NCBI GenBank assembly: GCA_900469615.1
Contig: UBYA01000024.1
Coordinates: 1 to 64,000, forward strand
Direction of reading: 5' to 3'
DNA from: Hyphomicrobiales bacterium
GTDB taxonomy: Bacteria > Pseudomonadota > Alphaproteobacteria > Rhizobiales > Rhizobiaceae
DNA: 64,000 nucleotides
Below the pieces are notes generated by a model. The model was not told the origin of the DNA and made no database searches. It worked only from the letters and a program-made list of their open reading frames with translations. Of the stretch, positions 35,139 to 43,946 are shown piece by piece (the first letter of the stretch is position 1; each line of letters starts with the position of its first letter). Position numbers and translations under genes: made by a program.

Positions 35139-36461
35139 ATGCGTCTGTCTCGTTACTTCATGCCCATTCTGAAGGAAAATCCTAAAGAGGCTGAAATTGT
35201 TTCCCATCGGCTTATGCTGCGCACCGGCATGATCCGTCAGCAGTCGCAAGGTATCTATTCCTGGCTGCCATTGGGCAAGCGCGTGCTCGACAAGGTCAAT
35301 GCGATCATCCGCGAGGAGCAGAATCGTTCCGGCGCGATCGAGTTGCTGATGCCGACGCTGCAGTCGGCCGAGCTCTGGCAGGAAAGCGGCCGTTATGACG
35401 CCTACGGCAAGGAAATGCTGCGCATCAAGGACAGGCAGGACCGCCCCATGCTGTACGGCCCGACTAATGAGGAGATGATCACCGACATCTTCCGGTCCTA
35501 CGTCAAGTCCTACAAGGACCTGCCGCTGAACCTCTATCATATCCAGTTGAAGTTCCGTGATGAGATCCGTCCGCGCTTCGGCACGATGCGCTCGCGTGAA
35601 TTCATGATGAAGGATGCCTATTCCTTCGATCTGACGCTGGAAGGCGCGGTTCACGCCTATAACAAGATGTTCACGGCCTATCTGCGCACGTTCAACCGCC
35701 TCGGTCTGCGGGCGATCCCGATGCGTGCCGACACCGGCCCGATCGGCGGCAACCTCAGCCATGAATTCATCATCCTCGCCGACACCGGCGAGTCGGAAGT
35801 TTTCTGCCACAAGGATTTCGTCAATTTCGACATTCCCGGCGAAGACACGAATTTCGATGACGTCGCCGGCCTCAAGGGCATCTTCGACAAGTGGACCTCG
35901 GTCTACGCGGCCACCTCCGAAATGCACGACGAAGCCGCCTTCAACGCCATTCCGGAAGGCGACCGCCTGTCCGCGCGCGGCATCGAGGTCGGTCACATCT
36001 TCTATTTCGGCACGAAATACTCCGAGCCGATGGGCGCCAAGGTGCAAGGTCCGGACGGCAAGGAACATGCTGTCCACATGGGATCTTACGGTATCGGACC
36101 GACCCGCCTTGTTCCCGCCATCATCGAAGCATCGCATGACGAGAACGGAATCATCTGGCCGGATTCGGTCGCGCCGTTTGATGTCGTGGTGATCAACATG
36201 AAGGCCGGAGACCAGGCCTGCGACGATGCTTGCGAAACGGTCTATGCCGCGTTGTCCAAGGCCGGCAAGGATGTACTGTTCGACGATCGCGACGAGCGTG
36301 CCGGAACGAAGTTTGCCACAGCCGATCTGATCGGCGTGCCGGTGCAGATCATCGTCGGCCCGCGCTCGATCGCCAGCGGCGAAGTGGAAGTGAAGGACCG
36401 CAAGACCGGCGCTCGCGAGACGATGACGGTCGAGGCAGCAATCAAGCGGCTGGCAGGCTGA
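35139..36461 (+). CDS. proS: proline--tRNA ligase, short alphaproteobacterial type
   Basis: 440 residues, a class II aminoacyl-tRNA synthetase that charges tRNA-Pro. Motif 2 (FRDEIRPRFGTMRSREF) and motif 3 (MGSYGIGPTRLVPAIIE) are clear, followed by a C-terminal anticodon-binding domain. The roughly 180-residue INS editing domain of E. coli ProRS is absent between motifs 2 and 3, as in other alphaproteobacteria, so mischarged Ala-tRNA-Pro must be cleared by a separate factor not in this window. Confidence 0.96.
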   Translation: MRLSRYFMPILKENPKEAEIVSHRLMLRTGMIRQQSQGIYSWLPLGKRVLDKVNAIIREEQNRSGAIELLMPTLQSAELWQESGRYDAYGKEMLRIKDRQDRPMLYGPTNEEMITDIFRSYVKSYKDLPLNLYHIQLKFRDEIRPRFGTMRSREFMMKDAYSFDLTLEGAVHAYNKMFTAYLRTFNRLGLRAIPMRADTGPIGGNLSHEFIILADTGESEVFCHKDFVNFDIPGEDTNFDDVAGLKGIFDKWTSVYAATSEMHDEAAFNAIPEGDRLSARGIEVGHIFYFGTKYSEPMGAKVQGPDGKEHAVHMGSYGIGPTRLVPAIIEASHDENGIIWPDSVAPFDVVVINMKAGDQACDDACETVYAALSKAGKDVLFDDRDERAGTKFATADLIGVPVQIIVGPRSIASGEVEVKDRKTGARETMTVEAAIKRLAG

Positions 36462-36487
36462 TAGACGTTAGATAGGATGGAAGGCGA

Positions 36488-37798
36488 ATGGCGGTGAGCG
36501 CGGCAGTGGAACAGCAGGAAAATTCGTTCAAGGCCAGCCCATCGTCTCGTCCGTTTTCCGGATTCGAGCGGCTCGTCGCCTGGCGCTATCTTCGCTCGCG
36601 GCGCAAGGAAGCCTCTATTTCGGTCATTGCCGGCTTCTCGCTGGTTGGCATCATGCTCGGCGTTGCGGCGCTGATCATCGTCATGGCCGTCATGAACGGT
36701 TTCCGTGCCGAGCTTTTCAAGCAGATCCTCGGCTTCAACGGCCATGTCGTCGTGCAGCCGATCGACTCGCCCTTGAACGATTATGCCGATCTGGCGAAGA
36801 AGTTTTCCGCCGTTCCGGGTGTGACCATGGCCCTGCCGCTCGTCGAGGGCGAGACGCTCGCCTCCGGCCGCGGCGGCTCGGGCACCGGCGCTCTGGTGCG
36901 CGGCATCCGCTCCGAGGATCTGACCAAGCTGAAATCGGTTTCCGATCACATCGTTTCCGGCGACATGGTCGGTTTTGCCTCGGGGCAGGGCGTTCTGGTC
37001 GGCAGCAGGCTTGCGCGGCAGCTGGGCCTGACCGTCGGCGACCAGATCACGCTCACGGCGCCCGATGGGGATGTCACGCCGTTTGGCGTCAATCCGCGCG
37101 TCAAGGCATATACGATCTCGGGTATCTTCGAAGTCGGCATGTCGGAATACGATTCCTCCGTCGTCTTCATGCCGCTTGAGGAGGCACAGGTCTTCTTCAA
37201 CGCCGAAGGCATCGTCGAAAAGATCGAACTCTTCATCACCAACCCCGACGACGTCGATCAGCTCAGGCCGAAGATCGAGGAGGCGGCCGGGCGGCAGATT
37301 TTTCTGACGGATTGGCGGCAGGTCAACGCCACCTTCTTCTCGGCCCTGCAGGTCGAGCGCAATACGATGTTCATGATCCTCACGCTGATCGTCCTCGTCG
37401 CCGCCTTGAACATCATTTCAGGCCTGATCATGCTGGTGAAGGACAAGGGCAGCGATATCGCCATCCTGCGCACCATGGGCGCGACGTCGGGTGCGATCAT
37501 GCGCATCTTCTTCATGACGGGCGCAGCGATCGGCGTCGTCGGAACGCTTGCGGGCGTCATACTCGGCGTCCTGGTTTGCCTGAACATCGAATCCATCCGT
37601 CAGTTCTTCTCCTGGATTTCGGGCACGGTGATCTTCAATCCGGAGGTCTACTTCCTGAGCAAACTGCCGGCCCAGATGAATATGGGCGAGACCGTCTCCG
37701 TTGTGGCGATGGCGCTCACGCTTTCCTTCCTTGCCACGATCTTTCCGGCCTGGCGTGCCTCGCGGCTCGATCCGGTGCAGGCGCTGCGCTACGAATAA
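36488..37798 (+). CDS. lolC: lipoprotein-releasing ABC transporter permease LolC/E
   Basis: 436 residues with the LolC/E layout: one N-terminal transmembrane helix (VIAGFSLVGIMLGVAALIIV), a large periplasmic domain (about 75-285), and three C-terminal FtsX-like helices. The opening FERLVAWRYLRSRRKEASIS is a family signature. With LolD it extracts mature lipoproteins from the inner membrane for LolA. Only one permease gene is present, as usual in alphaproteobacteria, so it may act as a homodimer. Confidence 0.93.
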   Translation: MAVSAAVEQQENSFKASPSSRPFSGFERLVAWRYLRSRRKEASISVIAGFSLVGIMLGVAALIIVMAVMNGFRAELFKQILGFNGHVVVQPIDSPLNDYADLAKKFSAVPGVTMALPLVEGETLASGRGGSGTGALVRGIRSEDLTKLKSVSDHIVSGDMVGFASGQGVLVGSRLARQLGLTVGDQITLTAPDGDVTPFGVNPRVKAYTISGIFEVGMSEYDSSVVFMPLEEAQVFFNAEGIVEKIELFITNPDDVDQLRPKIEEAAGRQIFLTDWRQVNATFFSALQVERNTMFMILTLIVLVAALNIISGLIMLVKDKGSDIAILRTMGATSGAIMRIFFMTGAAIGVVGTLAGVILGVLVCLNIESIRQFFSWISGTVIFNPEVYFLSKLPAQMNMGETVSVVAMALTLSFLATIFPAWRASRLDPVQALRYE

Positions 37799-37812
37799 GG
37801 AATTCGCATTTG

Positions 37813-38496
37813 ATGAAACGCAACGTCGTGCTCCAGCTCTCGGGCGTGGAGCGTCATTACGGGCAAGGCGAGACGCGCCTTTCGATCCTGAAGGGCGCCG
37901 ATTTCGCCCTGCAAAGCGGCGAGATCGTCGCCCTTGTCGCGCCTTCCGGCACGGGAAAATCGACTCTTCTGCATGTGGCCGGCCTGCTCGAGCATCCGGA
38001 TGGCGGTGAAGTGGTCGTCAACGGCCAGGCTTGCGAGGATTTGTCCGACGACAAGCGCACGGCCGTCCGCCGCAGCGAGATCGGCTTCGTCTATCAGTTC
38101 CATCACCTGCTGCCGGAATTTTCCGCGCTTGAAAACATCATGATGCCGCAGCTCATTTCCGGCCTCTCGCGCAAGGATGCCAGCGAGAGGGCTGCCCAGC
38201 TGCTCGATTACATGCGCATCGGCCACCGTGCCGATCATCGCCCAGCCGAATTGTCGGGCGGCGAGCAGCAGCGCGTCGCCATCGCCCGCGCCGTGGCCAA
38301 TGCCCCCCTGGTGCTGCTCGCCGACGAGCCCACCGGCAACCTCGATCCGGAAACCGCGCATTACGTCTTCGATGCGCTGGAAGCGCTCGTGCGCCAGTCG
38401 GGTCTTGCGGCGTTGATCGCCACGCACAACCACGAACTCGCCGCCCGCATGGATCGCCGGGTGACGCTCAGTGACGGCAAGGTGGTCGAAGTATAA
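37813..38496 (+). CDS. lolD: lipoprotein-releasing ABC transporter ATP-binding protein LolD
   Basis: 227 residues. Walker A is APSGTGKST (Ala in place of the usual first Gly), the signature is LSGGEQQRVAIARA, Walker B is LLADEP, and the switch His lies in IATHNHEL. Start ATG 37813, 14 bases after lolC; the frame is open upstream inside lolC and that was rejected. Confidence 0.95.
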   Translation: MKRNVVLQLSGVERHYGQGETRLSILKGADFALQSGEIVALVAPSGTGKSTLLHVAGLLEHPDGGEVVVNGQACEDLSDDKRTAVRRSEIGFVYQFHHLLPEFSALENIMMPQLISGLSRKDASERAAQLLDYMRIGHRADHRPAELSGGEQQRVAIARAVANAPLVLLADEPTGNLDPETAHYVFDALEALVRQSGLAALIATHNHELAARMDRRVTLSDGKVVEV

Positions 38497-38510
38497 GCAT
38501 CGGGCGGAAA

Positions 38511-38533
38511 GCAATCGCAATTTATGCGATTGT
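38511..38533 (+). terminator. hairpin after lolD
   Basis: CAATCGCA (38512-38519) and TGCGATTG (38525-38532) form an 8-bp perfect stem with a five-base loop. There is no T-run, so termination is plausible but unproven. Confidence 0.35.
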
Positions 38534-38892
38534 GCTTGAGTGCCTTGACCGTCTTTGAGGCATGTATGCCGCGCGGATTCGCATCAGGAACTCTCTTGCC
38601 TCCGCGCTTTTCCACCTTACCCCCCTTGGTGTTCCCACGCGGCTTCGATTACCAACAGCGTCGTTGTTATTATTTATGGTTATGCCAAGCCTTTCTATGG
38701 CAGCGATGACGGCAACACGCCCATGATTGTCGGCAGCGCTCGCAAGCAGGCGTTCCTTCCCATCAAGGTCGGTGCCGCCGATATCGGCGCGGCCGTGGTA
38801 TTCGAACCTGTGCCAGGAGTGGCATGGATCTGTAGCCGTATCTCCCTCGCGGGTACACGCTTTGACGGGCGCCATGATGGCGACGGCTCGAC
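38534..38892. other. convergent intergenic region, no gene seen
   Basis: About 360 bases between lolD (plus strand) and the DUF5680 gene (minus strand). Short open frames on both strands lack ribosome-binding sites and family resemblance. Nothing further is recognised. Confidence 0.4.
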
Positions 38893-39360
38893 TCAAGCGA
38901 CGATCAGGCCGCCGCGATAATCCAGCTCGTAAGCCTTGCGCCCGTTCACCAGGATGGTCTCATGGCCGGTGAAGTGGTCGCACGTTCCCGTGCTGCGGTC
39001 GATATAACGGCCATATCCGTGCTCGAACTCGAAGCCGCCGAGAAAGCGCTTCTCGTCCAGATAGAGCCGCAGCAGCGCCGACTTGATGACCATGCCGGCG
39101 CGCCTGGCGTCGATCAGATCGGGCGCTGTGATATGGCCGAAATAATTCATGGCCCAGACCGGCTCGCCATCATGCCAGACGAGTTCCTGACCGGCGAAAT
39201 CCGTGCCGCCGAAATAGCTGTCGAGATAGCGCCAGCGGCCGCTGGCATAGCCGATGTCATGCGAGCCGCTACGGGACGACGGCAACCTTTCGCCATCGCC
39301 GACATAGGTCTCCGCCTTGGCGATGACAATGAAATCGTTCAGCTCGGCGAGATCCGGCAT
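38893..39360 (-). CDS. DUF5680 domain protein, possible SOS gene
   Basis: 155 residues, start ATG 39360 preceded by GGAGAG; an ATG at 39399 is in frame but lacks a site. The whole protein fits DUF5680: SSRSGSHDIGYASGRWRYLD, then YFGGTDFAGQELVWHDGEPVW in the first half and KAYELDYRGG at the end. The domain is otherwise seen alone or behind XRE-type DNA-binding domains; its function is unknown, and no HTH is present here. A GAAC-N7-GAAC box lies 59 bases upstream of the start, which suggests LexA control. Confidence 0.75.
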   Translation of the reverse strand: MPDLAELNDFIVIAKAETYVGDGERLPSSRSGSHDIGYASGRWRYLDSYFGGTDFAGQELVWHDGEPVWAMNYFGHITAPDLIDARRAGMVIKSALLRLYLDEKRFLGGFEFEHGYGRYIDRSTGTCDHFTGHETILVNGRKAYELDYRGGLIVA

Positions 39361-39418
39361 GACACGCTCTCCAATTCCGGTGAGCGGCGACAATGCCATC
39401 TATCCTGTTTCTTGTAAA

Positions 39419-39433
39419 GAACATATAGTGAAC
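39419..39433 (-). promoter_or_regulatory. candidate LexA (SOS) box upstream of the DUF5680 gene
   Basis: Read on the minus strand the site is GTTCACTATATGTTC, an exact GTTC-N7-GTTC direct repeat, the SOS box pattern of Rhizobium and other alphaproteobacteria. TATATG inside it could serve as a -10 element, so bound LexA would block the promoter. About one such 8-base match per strand is expected by chance in 64 kb; position is what supports it. Confidence 0.5.
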
Positions 39434-39441
39434 AAAATTAG

Positions 39442-40035
39442 CTATTCGCGATTGCCGCAGGCCTTTTGACCGATATCGTCCTGCCAGTCCTGGATGCTGA
39501 CGGTCCTGGCATCGGCCTTCAGCGTCTTGCCGTCCTTCGTCACCTTGCCGGTCAGCACGTTATAGTCGCAGCTATGGCTGTCATCCGGTTCGAGCGTGTC
39601 GCGGGAAGCATAGGTATAGCCGGCGACCACGAAACTGTTGTTGCGATAGGCCAGCGTCAGCGTCTGTTCCCAGCGGTCGCGGCCGATGCTGTCATTCTGC
39701 GAGACGATTGCGATCGAGCCATTCGGAAGCGCCGAGATCGAGGGTTCCTGCCCGACGACGCCGCCAGGCTCGATATTGCCCCATATCTTCGCCGGGGCGC
39801 TTGCCGCAAGCTTCAGGAGAGAGTGCTCGTCATCGCGCAGATAGATATAGATGCCGATCGGATTCTCGGCCTGTTCGTCGCCTGCGGGTGCCGCCAGAAG
39901 GGCGAGGTCGGCTTTGCCGTCCTTGTTCCAGTCGCCGATTGCGGCATCGATGACGCTCCCGGGCGGGACGGTATCTCCGGCATGGGCCGTAGTTGCGAGC
40001 GAAAGCAGAATGAGGGCGCAGGCAGGTGTTTTCAT
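39442..40035 (-). CDS. secreted protein with FG-GAP/VCBS-like calcium motif
   Basis: 197 residues. A signal peptide (ACALILLSLATTAHA) is followed by DWNKDGKADLALL, a DxNxDGxxD calcium-binding loop as in integrin-type FG-GAP repeats. The rest is beta-rich with a single Cys pair near the end (HSCDYN and KACGN). Probably periplasmic; I do not recognise a specific family. Its start lies 105 bases from the SOS-type box at 40140-40154, on the opposite side from the small peptide gene. Confidence 0.7.
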   Translation of the reverse strand: MKTPACALILLSLATTAHAGDTVPPGSVIDAAIGDWNKDGKADLALLAAPAGDEQAENPIGIYIYLRDDEHSLLKLAASAPAKIWGNIEPGGVVGQEPSISALPNGSIAIVSQNDSIGRDRWEQTLTLAYRNNSFVVAGYTYASRDTLEPDDSHSCDYNVLTGKVTKDGKTLKADARTVSIQDWQDDIGQKACGNRE

Positions 40036-40130
40036 CGTGATCTCCCGGTTGCCTCTGCATAGCGTCGCGCCGCCTCCGCGTCCATCGCAGGGCCGAAAAA
40101 GTCAGGTGATGAAATTTATGGATGCGTCTA

Positions 40131-40154
40131 TTGACTCTCGAACAAAAATAGAAC
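40131..40154 (+). promoter_or_regulatory. candidate promoter with LexA (SOS) box
   Basis: TTGACT (40131-40136) resembles a -35 element. GAAC-AAAAATA-GAAC (40140-40154) sits immediately after it, where a spacer and -10 would be; GAAC-N7-GAAC is the alphaproteobacterial LexA box read from the other strand. LexA bound here would occlude the promoter of the 28-residue peptide gene that starts 33 bases downstream. Confidence 0.55.
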
Positions 40155-40187
40155 AAAAAAGAAACATAACGAGTAAGGAGCGCGTAA

Positions 40188-40274
40188 ATGACCGATATCA
40201 TTCGAGACGTTGCAGCATTCACCTCCATCGTCATGTTCGTCACCAGCTTTTCCCTCATCATGATGGCGATGTGA
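40188..40274 (+). CDS. 28-residue membrane peptide, predicted SOS-induced
   Basis: ATG 40188 follows AAGGAG (40175-40180) with seven bases of spacing, an excellent ribosome-binding site. The product starts MTDIIRDVAAFT and then is almost entirely hydrophobic, ending SLIMMAM, so it should be a single transmembrane helix with a short charged N-terminus. An SOS-type box lies just upstream and a 9-bp hairpin just downstream. Caulobacter SidA, a 29-residue SOS-induced inner-membrane inhibitor of division, has the same design; I infer possible functional analogy, not demonstrated homology. It is too short for standard gene callers. Confidence 0.6.
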   Translation: MTDIIRDVAAFTSIVMFVTSFSLIMMAM

Positions 40275-40298
40275 GTTTTATCCCCCGTTTGCATATGG

Positions 40299-40321
40299 TG
40301 CTCCCATATTTGATGGGAGCA
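40299..40321 (+). terminator. 9-bp hairpin between the small peptide gene and dnaE
   Basis: TGCTCCCAT (40299-40307), loop ATTTG, ATGGGAGCA (40313-40321), a perfect stem. No T-run follows, so it may stabilise or attenuate the peptide transcript instead of ending it fully before dnaE. Confidence 0.4.
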
Positions 40322-40391
40322 ACTTCTGGACTTTGCGATCCGTAATGCCGACAATGTCGCCGATTCATTTTGGCATGCGGAAGGGTTTTAA

Positions 40392-43300
40392 ATGGCGGAT
40401 ATGAGTGGCGGCGGCGCGGTTGCGCCGGTCGGCGAAATGCCGGAATTCGTGCACCTCCGGGTCCATTCTGCCTACTCCCTGCTGGAAGGAGCGCTGCCGC
40501 TCAAGAAGATCCTGGCCAAGGCTGCCGGCGACAGCCAGCCGGCCATCGCCATCACCGATACCAACAATCTTTTCATCGCGCTTGAATTCTCGCAGAAGGC
40601 GATGGACGAGGGGCTGCAGCCGATCATCGGCTGCCAGGTGTCGATCGACATGGAAGACGGCGGGGAAGGCGAAAAGCGCGGGCCGCAGCAGGCGTTGGCG
40701 AAACTGCCGTCCATCGTTCTGCTTGCCGCCACGGAGCGGGGCTATGAGCGCCTCGTCGATCTGGTCAGCCGCGCCTATCTGGGCGGGGAAGGCAATAGCG
40801 CCGTCCACATCGCCGCTTCCTGGCTTGAGGAGATCGGCACGGAAGGCATGATCGCGCTCACCGGCTCGCTCACCGGTCCGGTCGATATGGCGTTGAAGGA
40901 AGGCCATGCGCCGCAGGCACTTTCCCGGCTGCTGACATTGAAGCGGTTGTTCGGCGACCGTCTCTATGTCGAATTGCAGCGGCATGGCACCTATGACCGC
41001 CGCCACGAGCAGAAGATGATCGGACTGGCTTACGAGCATGAGATTCCGCTGGTCGCTACCAACGAGGCGTTCTTCCCGACGCGCGACGACTATGATGCCC
41101 ATGACGCGCTGATGGCTGTCGCCCATAACGCCATCGTCTCCGACGACACGCGGTTCCGCCTGACGCCGGACCATTATCTGAAAAGCCGCGCCGACATGGC
41201 GAAGCTTTTCGCCAATTTGCCCGAGGCGCTGGAGAACACGGTCGAAATCGCCCGCCGCTGCTCCTTCGTCCTGAAAACCCGCAAGCCGATCCTGCCGCGC
41301 TTCACCGGCGCCACCGACGATGCGGAGGAGGCGGAGCGCGCCGAGGCCGCAGAACTGCGCGCCCAGGCTATCGAGGGATTAGACCAGCGTCTCGCCTCGC
41401 TCGGTATGGCGCCGGGCTACGAGGAGAAGGAATATCGTGACCGGCTGGAATTCGAGCTCAGCGTCATCGAGCGCATGAAGTTCCCCGGCTACTTCCTGAT
41501 CGTTGCCGACTTCATCAAATGGGCGAAGCGGCATGATATTCCGGTTGGCCCCGGCCGCGGCTCGGGCGCGGGCTCCTTGGTCGCGTATGCGCTGACCATC
41601 ACGGACGTCGATCCGCTGCGCTTCTCGCTGCTGTTCGAGCGCTTCCTCAATCCGGAACGCGTCTCGATGCCGGACTTTGATATCGACTTCTGCCAGGACC
41701 GGCGCGAAGAGGTCATCCGCTATGTGCAGGCCAAGTATGGCCGCGAGCAGGTGGCGCAGATCATCACCTTCGGTTCGCTGCAGGCGCGCGCCGCCTTGCG
41801 CGATGTCGGCCGCGTGCTGGAAATGCCCTATGGTCAGGTCGACAAGATCTGCAAGCTGGTGCCGAACAACCCCGCCAATCCGACCCCGCTCAACAAGGCG
41901 ATCGAGGAGGAGCCTCGCCTGCAGGAGGAGGCGGATAAGGAACCCGTCGTCGCCCGCCTTCTCGATATCGCCCAGAAGATCGAGGGGCTTTATCGCCACG
42001 CCTCGACGCACGCCGCCGGTATCGTCATCGGCGACCGCCCGCTGTCGAAGCTCGTGCCGATGTATCGCGATCCGCGCTCCGACATGCCGGTCACTCAGTT
42101 CAATATGAAATGGGTGGAGCAGGCCGGCCTGGTGAAGTTCGACTTCCTCGGACTGAAGACCCTGACGGTGCTGAAGACGGCCGTCGATTTCGTCGCCAAG
42201 CGCGGCATCTCGATCGATCTTGCCAGCATCCCGCTCGACGACAAGAAGACCTACGACATGCTCTCGCGCGGCGAGACGGTCGGCGTGTTCCAGGTGGAAA
42301 GTGCGGGCATGCGCAAGGCGCTGATCGGCATGCGCCCGGACTGCATCGAGGACATCATCGCGCTGGTGGCGCTCTATCGTCCCGGCCCGATGGAGAACAT
42401 CCCGGTCTATAACGCCCGCAAGCACGGCGAGGAGGAGATCGAATCGATCCACCCGAAGATCGATTACCTCCTGAAGGAAACGCAGGGCGTCATCGTCTAC
42501 CAGGAACAGGTGATGCAGGTCGCCCAGGTGCTCTCGGGCTACTCGCTCGGCGAAGCCGACCTTCTGCGCCGCGCCATGGGCAAGAAGATCAAGGAGGAGA
42601 TGGACAAGCAGCGCGAGCGCTTCGTCGACGGCGCCATCAAGAACGGCGTTGCCAAGGGGCAGGCCGATGTCATCTTCGACCTGCTGGCGAAGTTCGCCAA
42701 CTATGGCTTCAACAAGTCGCACGCCGCCGCCTACGCTATCGTCTCCTACCAGACCGCCTATATGAAGGCGCACTATCCGGTGGAGTTCCTGGCGGCGTCG
42801 ATGACGCTCGATATGGCCAATACCGAAAAGGTCAACGATTTCAGGCAGGATGCCAAGCGCCTCGGCATTGAGGTCATCGCGCCTTCGGTGCAGACCTCGT
42901 TCCGGCATTTCGAGACGGGCGACAACCGCATTTATTACGCTCTGGCGGCCATCAAGGGCGTCGGCGAATCCGCCGTGGATCATATCGTCGAGGTGCGCGG
43001 CGAGCAGCCATTCGCCGGAATCGAGGATTTCTGCCTGCGCATCGATCCCAAGCAGATCAACCGCCGCGTTCTGGAAAGCCTGATCTGCGCCGGCGCGTTC
43101 GACTGCTTCGAGATCGACCGCGCGCAGCTGATCGCCGGTATCGACCGCGTCATGGGCTATGCCCAGGTGGCGCAGGAAAACAAGCGCAGCGGCCAGCACG
43201 ACATGTTCGGAAGCGCGGCTTCGGGTCCGGAAAAGATCGTGTTTCCGACCTACACGCCCTGGCTCGCCTCGGAGCGGCTGCTGCGCGAATTCCAGGTGCT

Positions 43301-43886
43301 AGGCTTCTATCTGACGGCCCATCCGCTCGATACCTACAAGAGCGTGCTCGACAAGATGCGCGTGCAGCCCTTCGCCGATTTTTCCGCTGCGGTGAAGCGG
43401 GGCGCCAGCAACGGGCGTCTGGCCGGCACGGTGATCTCGAAGCAGGAGCGCAAGACACGCACCGGCAACAAGATGGGTATCTTCGTCTTTTCCGATGCCT
43501 CGGGCCAGTTCGAGGCGGTGCTTTTCTCGGAGACGCTGAACCAGTATCGCGACGTTCTCGAAGTCGGGAAATCCTTCGTCATCACCGCCCAGGCGGATGA
43601 GCGCCCGGAAGGCATCAGCCTTCGTCTGCAGACGGCGCAGTCGCTGGAGGAGAAATCGCTGCAGATGCAGAAGGCGCTGCGCGTCTATGTGCGCGACTCC
43701 GGCCCTCTGAAGGCGGTTGCCGCGCATCTGAACGCAAAGGGCGACGGCCTCGTGTCCTTCATCGTCATCAAGGAAGAGGGATTGCGCGAGGTCGAGGTGG
43801 CATTGCCGGAGAAATATCGCATCACGCCGGAAATCGCCGCCGCATTGCGCACCGCTCCGGGCGTGATCGATGTGGAGCTGGTTTAG
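40392..43886 (+). CDS. dnaE: DNA polymerase III subunit alpha (DnaE1)
   Basis: 1164 residues, the replicative C-family polymerase. The N-terminal PHP domain opens FVHLRVHSAYSLLEGALP; the palm carries catalytic PDFDIDF (Asp428, Asp430); the fingers, the beta-clamp-binding region and a C-terminal OB fold (GRLAGTVISKQERKTRTGNK) follow. Length and domain content fit DnaE1, not the mutagenic ImuC/DnaE2, and no imuA/imuB lie nearby. The lolCD-dnaE order is usual in rhizobia. Confidence 0.96.
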   Translation: MADMSGGGAVAPVGEMPEFVHLRVHSAYSLLEGALPLKKILAKAAGDSQPAIAITDTNNLFIALEFSQKAMDEGLQPIIGCQVSIDMEDGGEGEKRGPQQALAKLPSIVLLAATERGYERLVDLVSRAYLGGEGNSAVHIAASWLEEIGTEGMIALTGSLTGPVDMALKEGHAPQALSRLLTLKRLFGDRLYVELQRHGTYDRRHEQKMIGLAYEHEIPLVATNEAFFPTRDDYDAHDALMAVAHNAIVSDDTRFRLTPDHYLKSRADMAKLFANLPEALENTVEIARRCSFVLKTRKPILPRFTGATDDAEEAERAEAAELRAQAIEGLDQRLASLGMAPGYEEKEYRDRLEFELSVIERMKFPGYFLIVADFIKWAKRHDIPVGPGRGSGAGSLVAYALTITDVDPLRFSLLFERFLNPERVSMPDFDIDFCQDRREEVIRYVQAKYGREQVAQIITFGSLQARAALRDVGRVLEMPYGQVDKICKLVPNNPANPTPLNKAIEEEPRLQEEADKEPVVARLLDIAQKIEGLYRHASTHAAGIVIGDRPLSKLVPMYRDPRSDMPVTQFNMKWVEQAGLVKFDFLGLKTLTVLKTAVDFVAKRGISIDLASIPLDDKKTYDMLSRGETVGVFQVESAGMRKALIGMRPDCIEDIIALVALYRPGPMENIPVYNARKHGEEEIESIHPKIDYLLKETQGVIVYQEQVMQVAQVLSGYSLGEADLLRRAMGKKIKEEMDKQRERFVDGAIKNGVAKGQADVIFDLLAKFANYGFNKSHAAAYAIVSYQTAYMKAHYPVEFLAASMTLDMANTEKVNDFRQDAKRLGIEVIAPSVQTSFRHFETGDNRIYYALAAIKGVGESAVDHIVEVRGEQPFAGIEDFCLRIDPKQINRRVLESLICAGAFDCFEIDRAQLIAGIDRVMGYAQVAQENKRSGQHDMFGSAASGPEKIVFPTYTPWLASERLLREFQVLGFYLTAHPLDTYKSVLDKMRVQPFADFSAAVKRGASNGRLAGTVISKQERKTRTGNKMGIFVFSDASGQFEAVLFSETLNQYRDVLEVGKSFVITAQADERPEGISLRLQTAQSLEEKSLQMQKALRVYVRDSGPLKAVAAHLNAKGDGLVSFIVIKEEGLREVEVALPEKYRITPEIAAALRTAPGVIDVELV

Positions 43887-43894
43887 GCAATATC

Positions 43895-43930
43895 GGAGAA
43901 AACTGCATAGCGGTTTCCGTCCGAAATTGC
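43895..43930. repeat. rhizobial palindromic intergenic repeat, copy B
   Basis: The segment begins GGAGAAAACTGCATAGCGG and continues into TTTCCGTCCGAAATTGC; it shares the AAAA-TGC-AGCGGTT core with copy A at 33671-33714 and has partly complementary ends. It lies in the short gap between the convergent dnaE and L,D-transpeptidase genes, where such repeats often sit. Confidence 0.4.
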
Positions 43931-43946
43931 GTCAAGGCAAAGGGTT

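Noticed and set aside
40392..43886. Error-prone DnaE2/ImuC
   Set aside because: Length, N-terminal PHP sequence and lolCD context fit DnaE1, and imuA/imuB are absent nearby.
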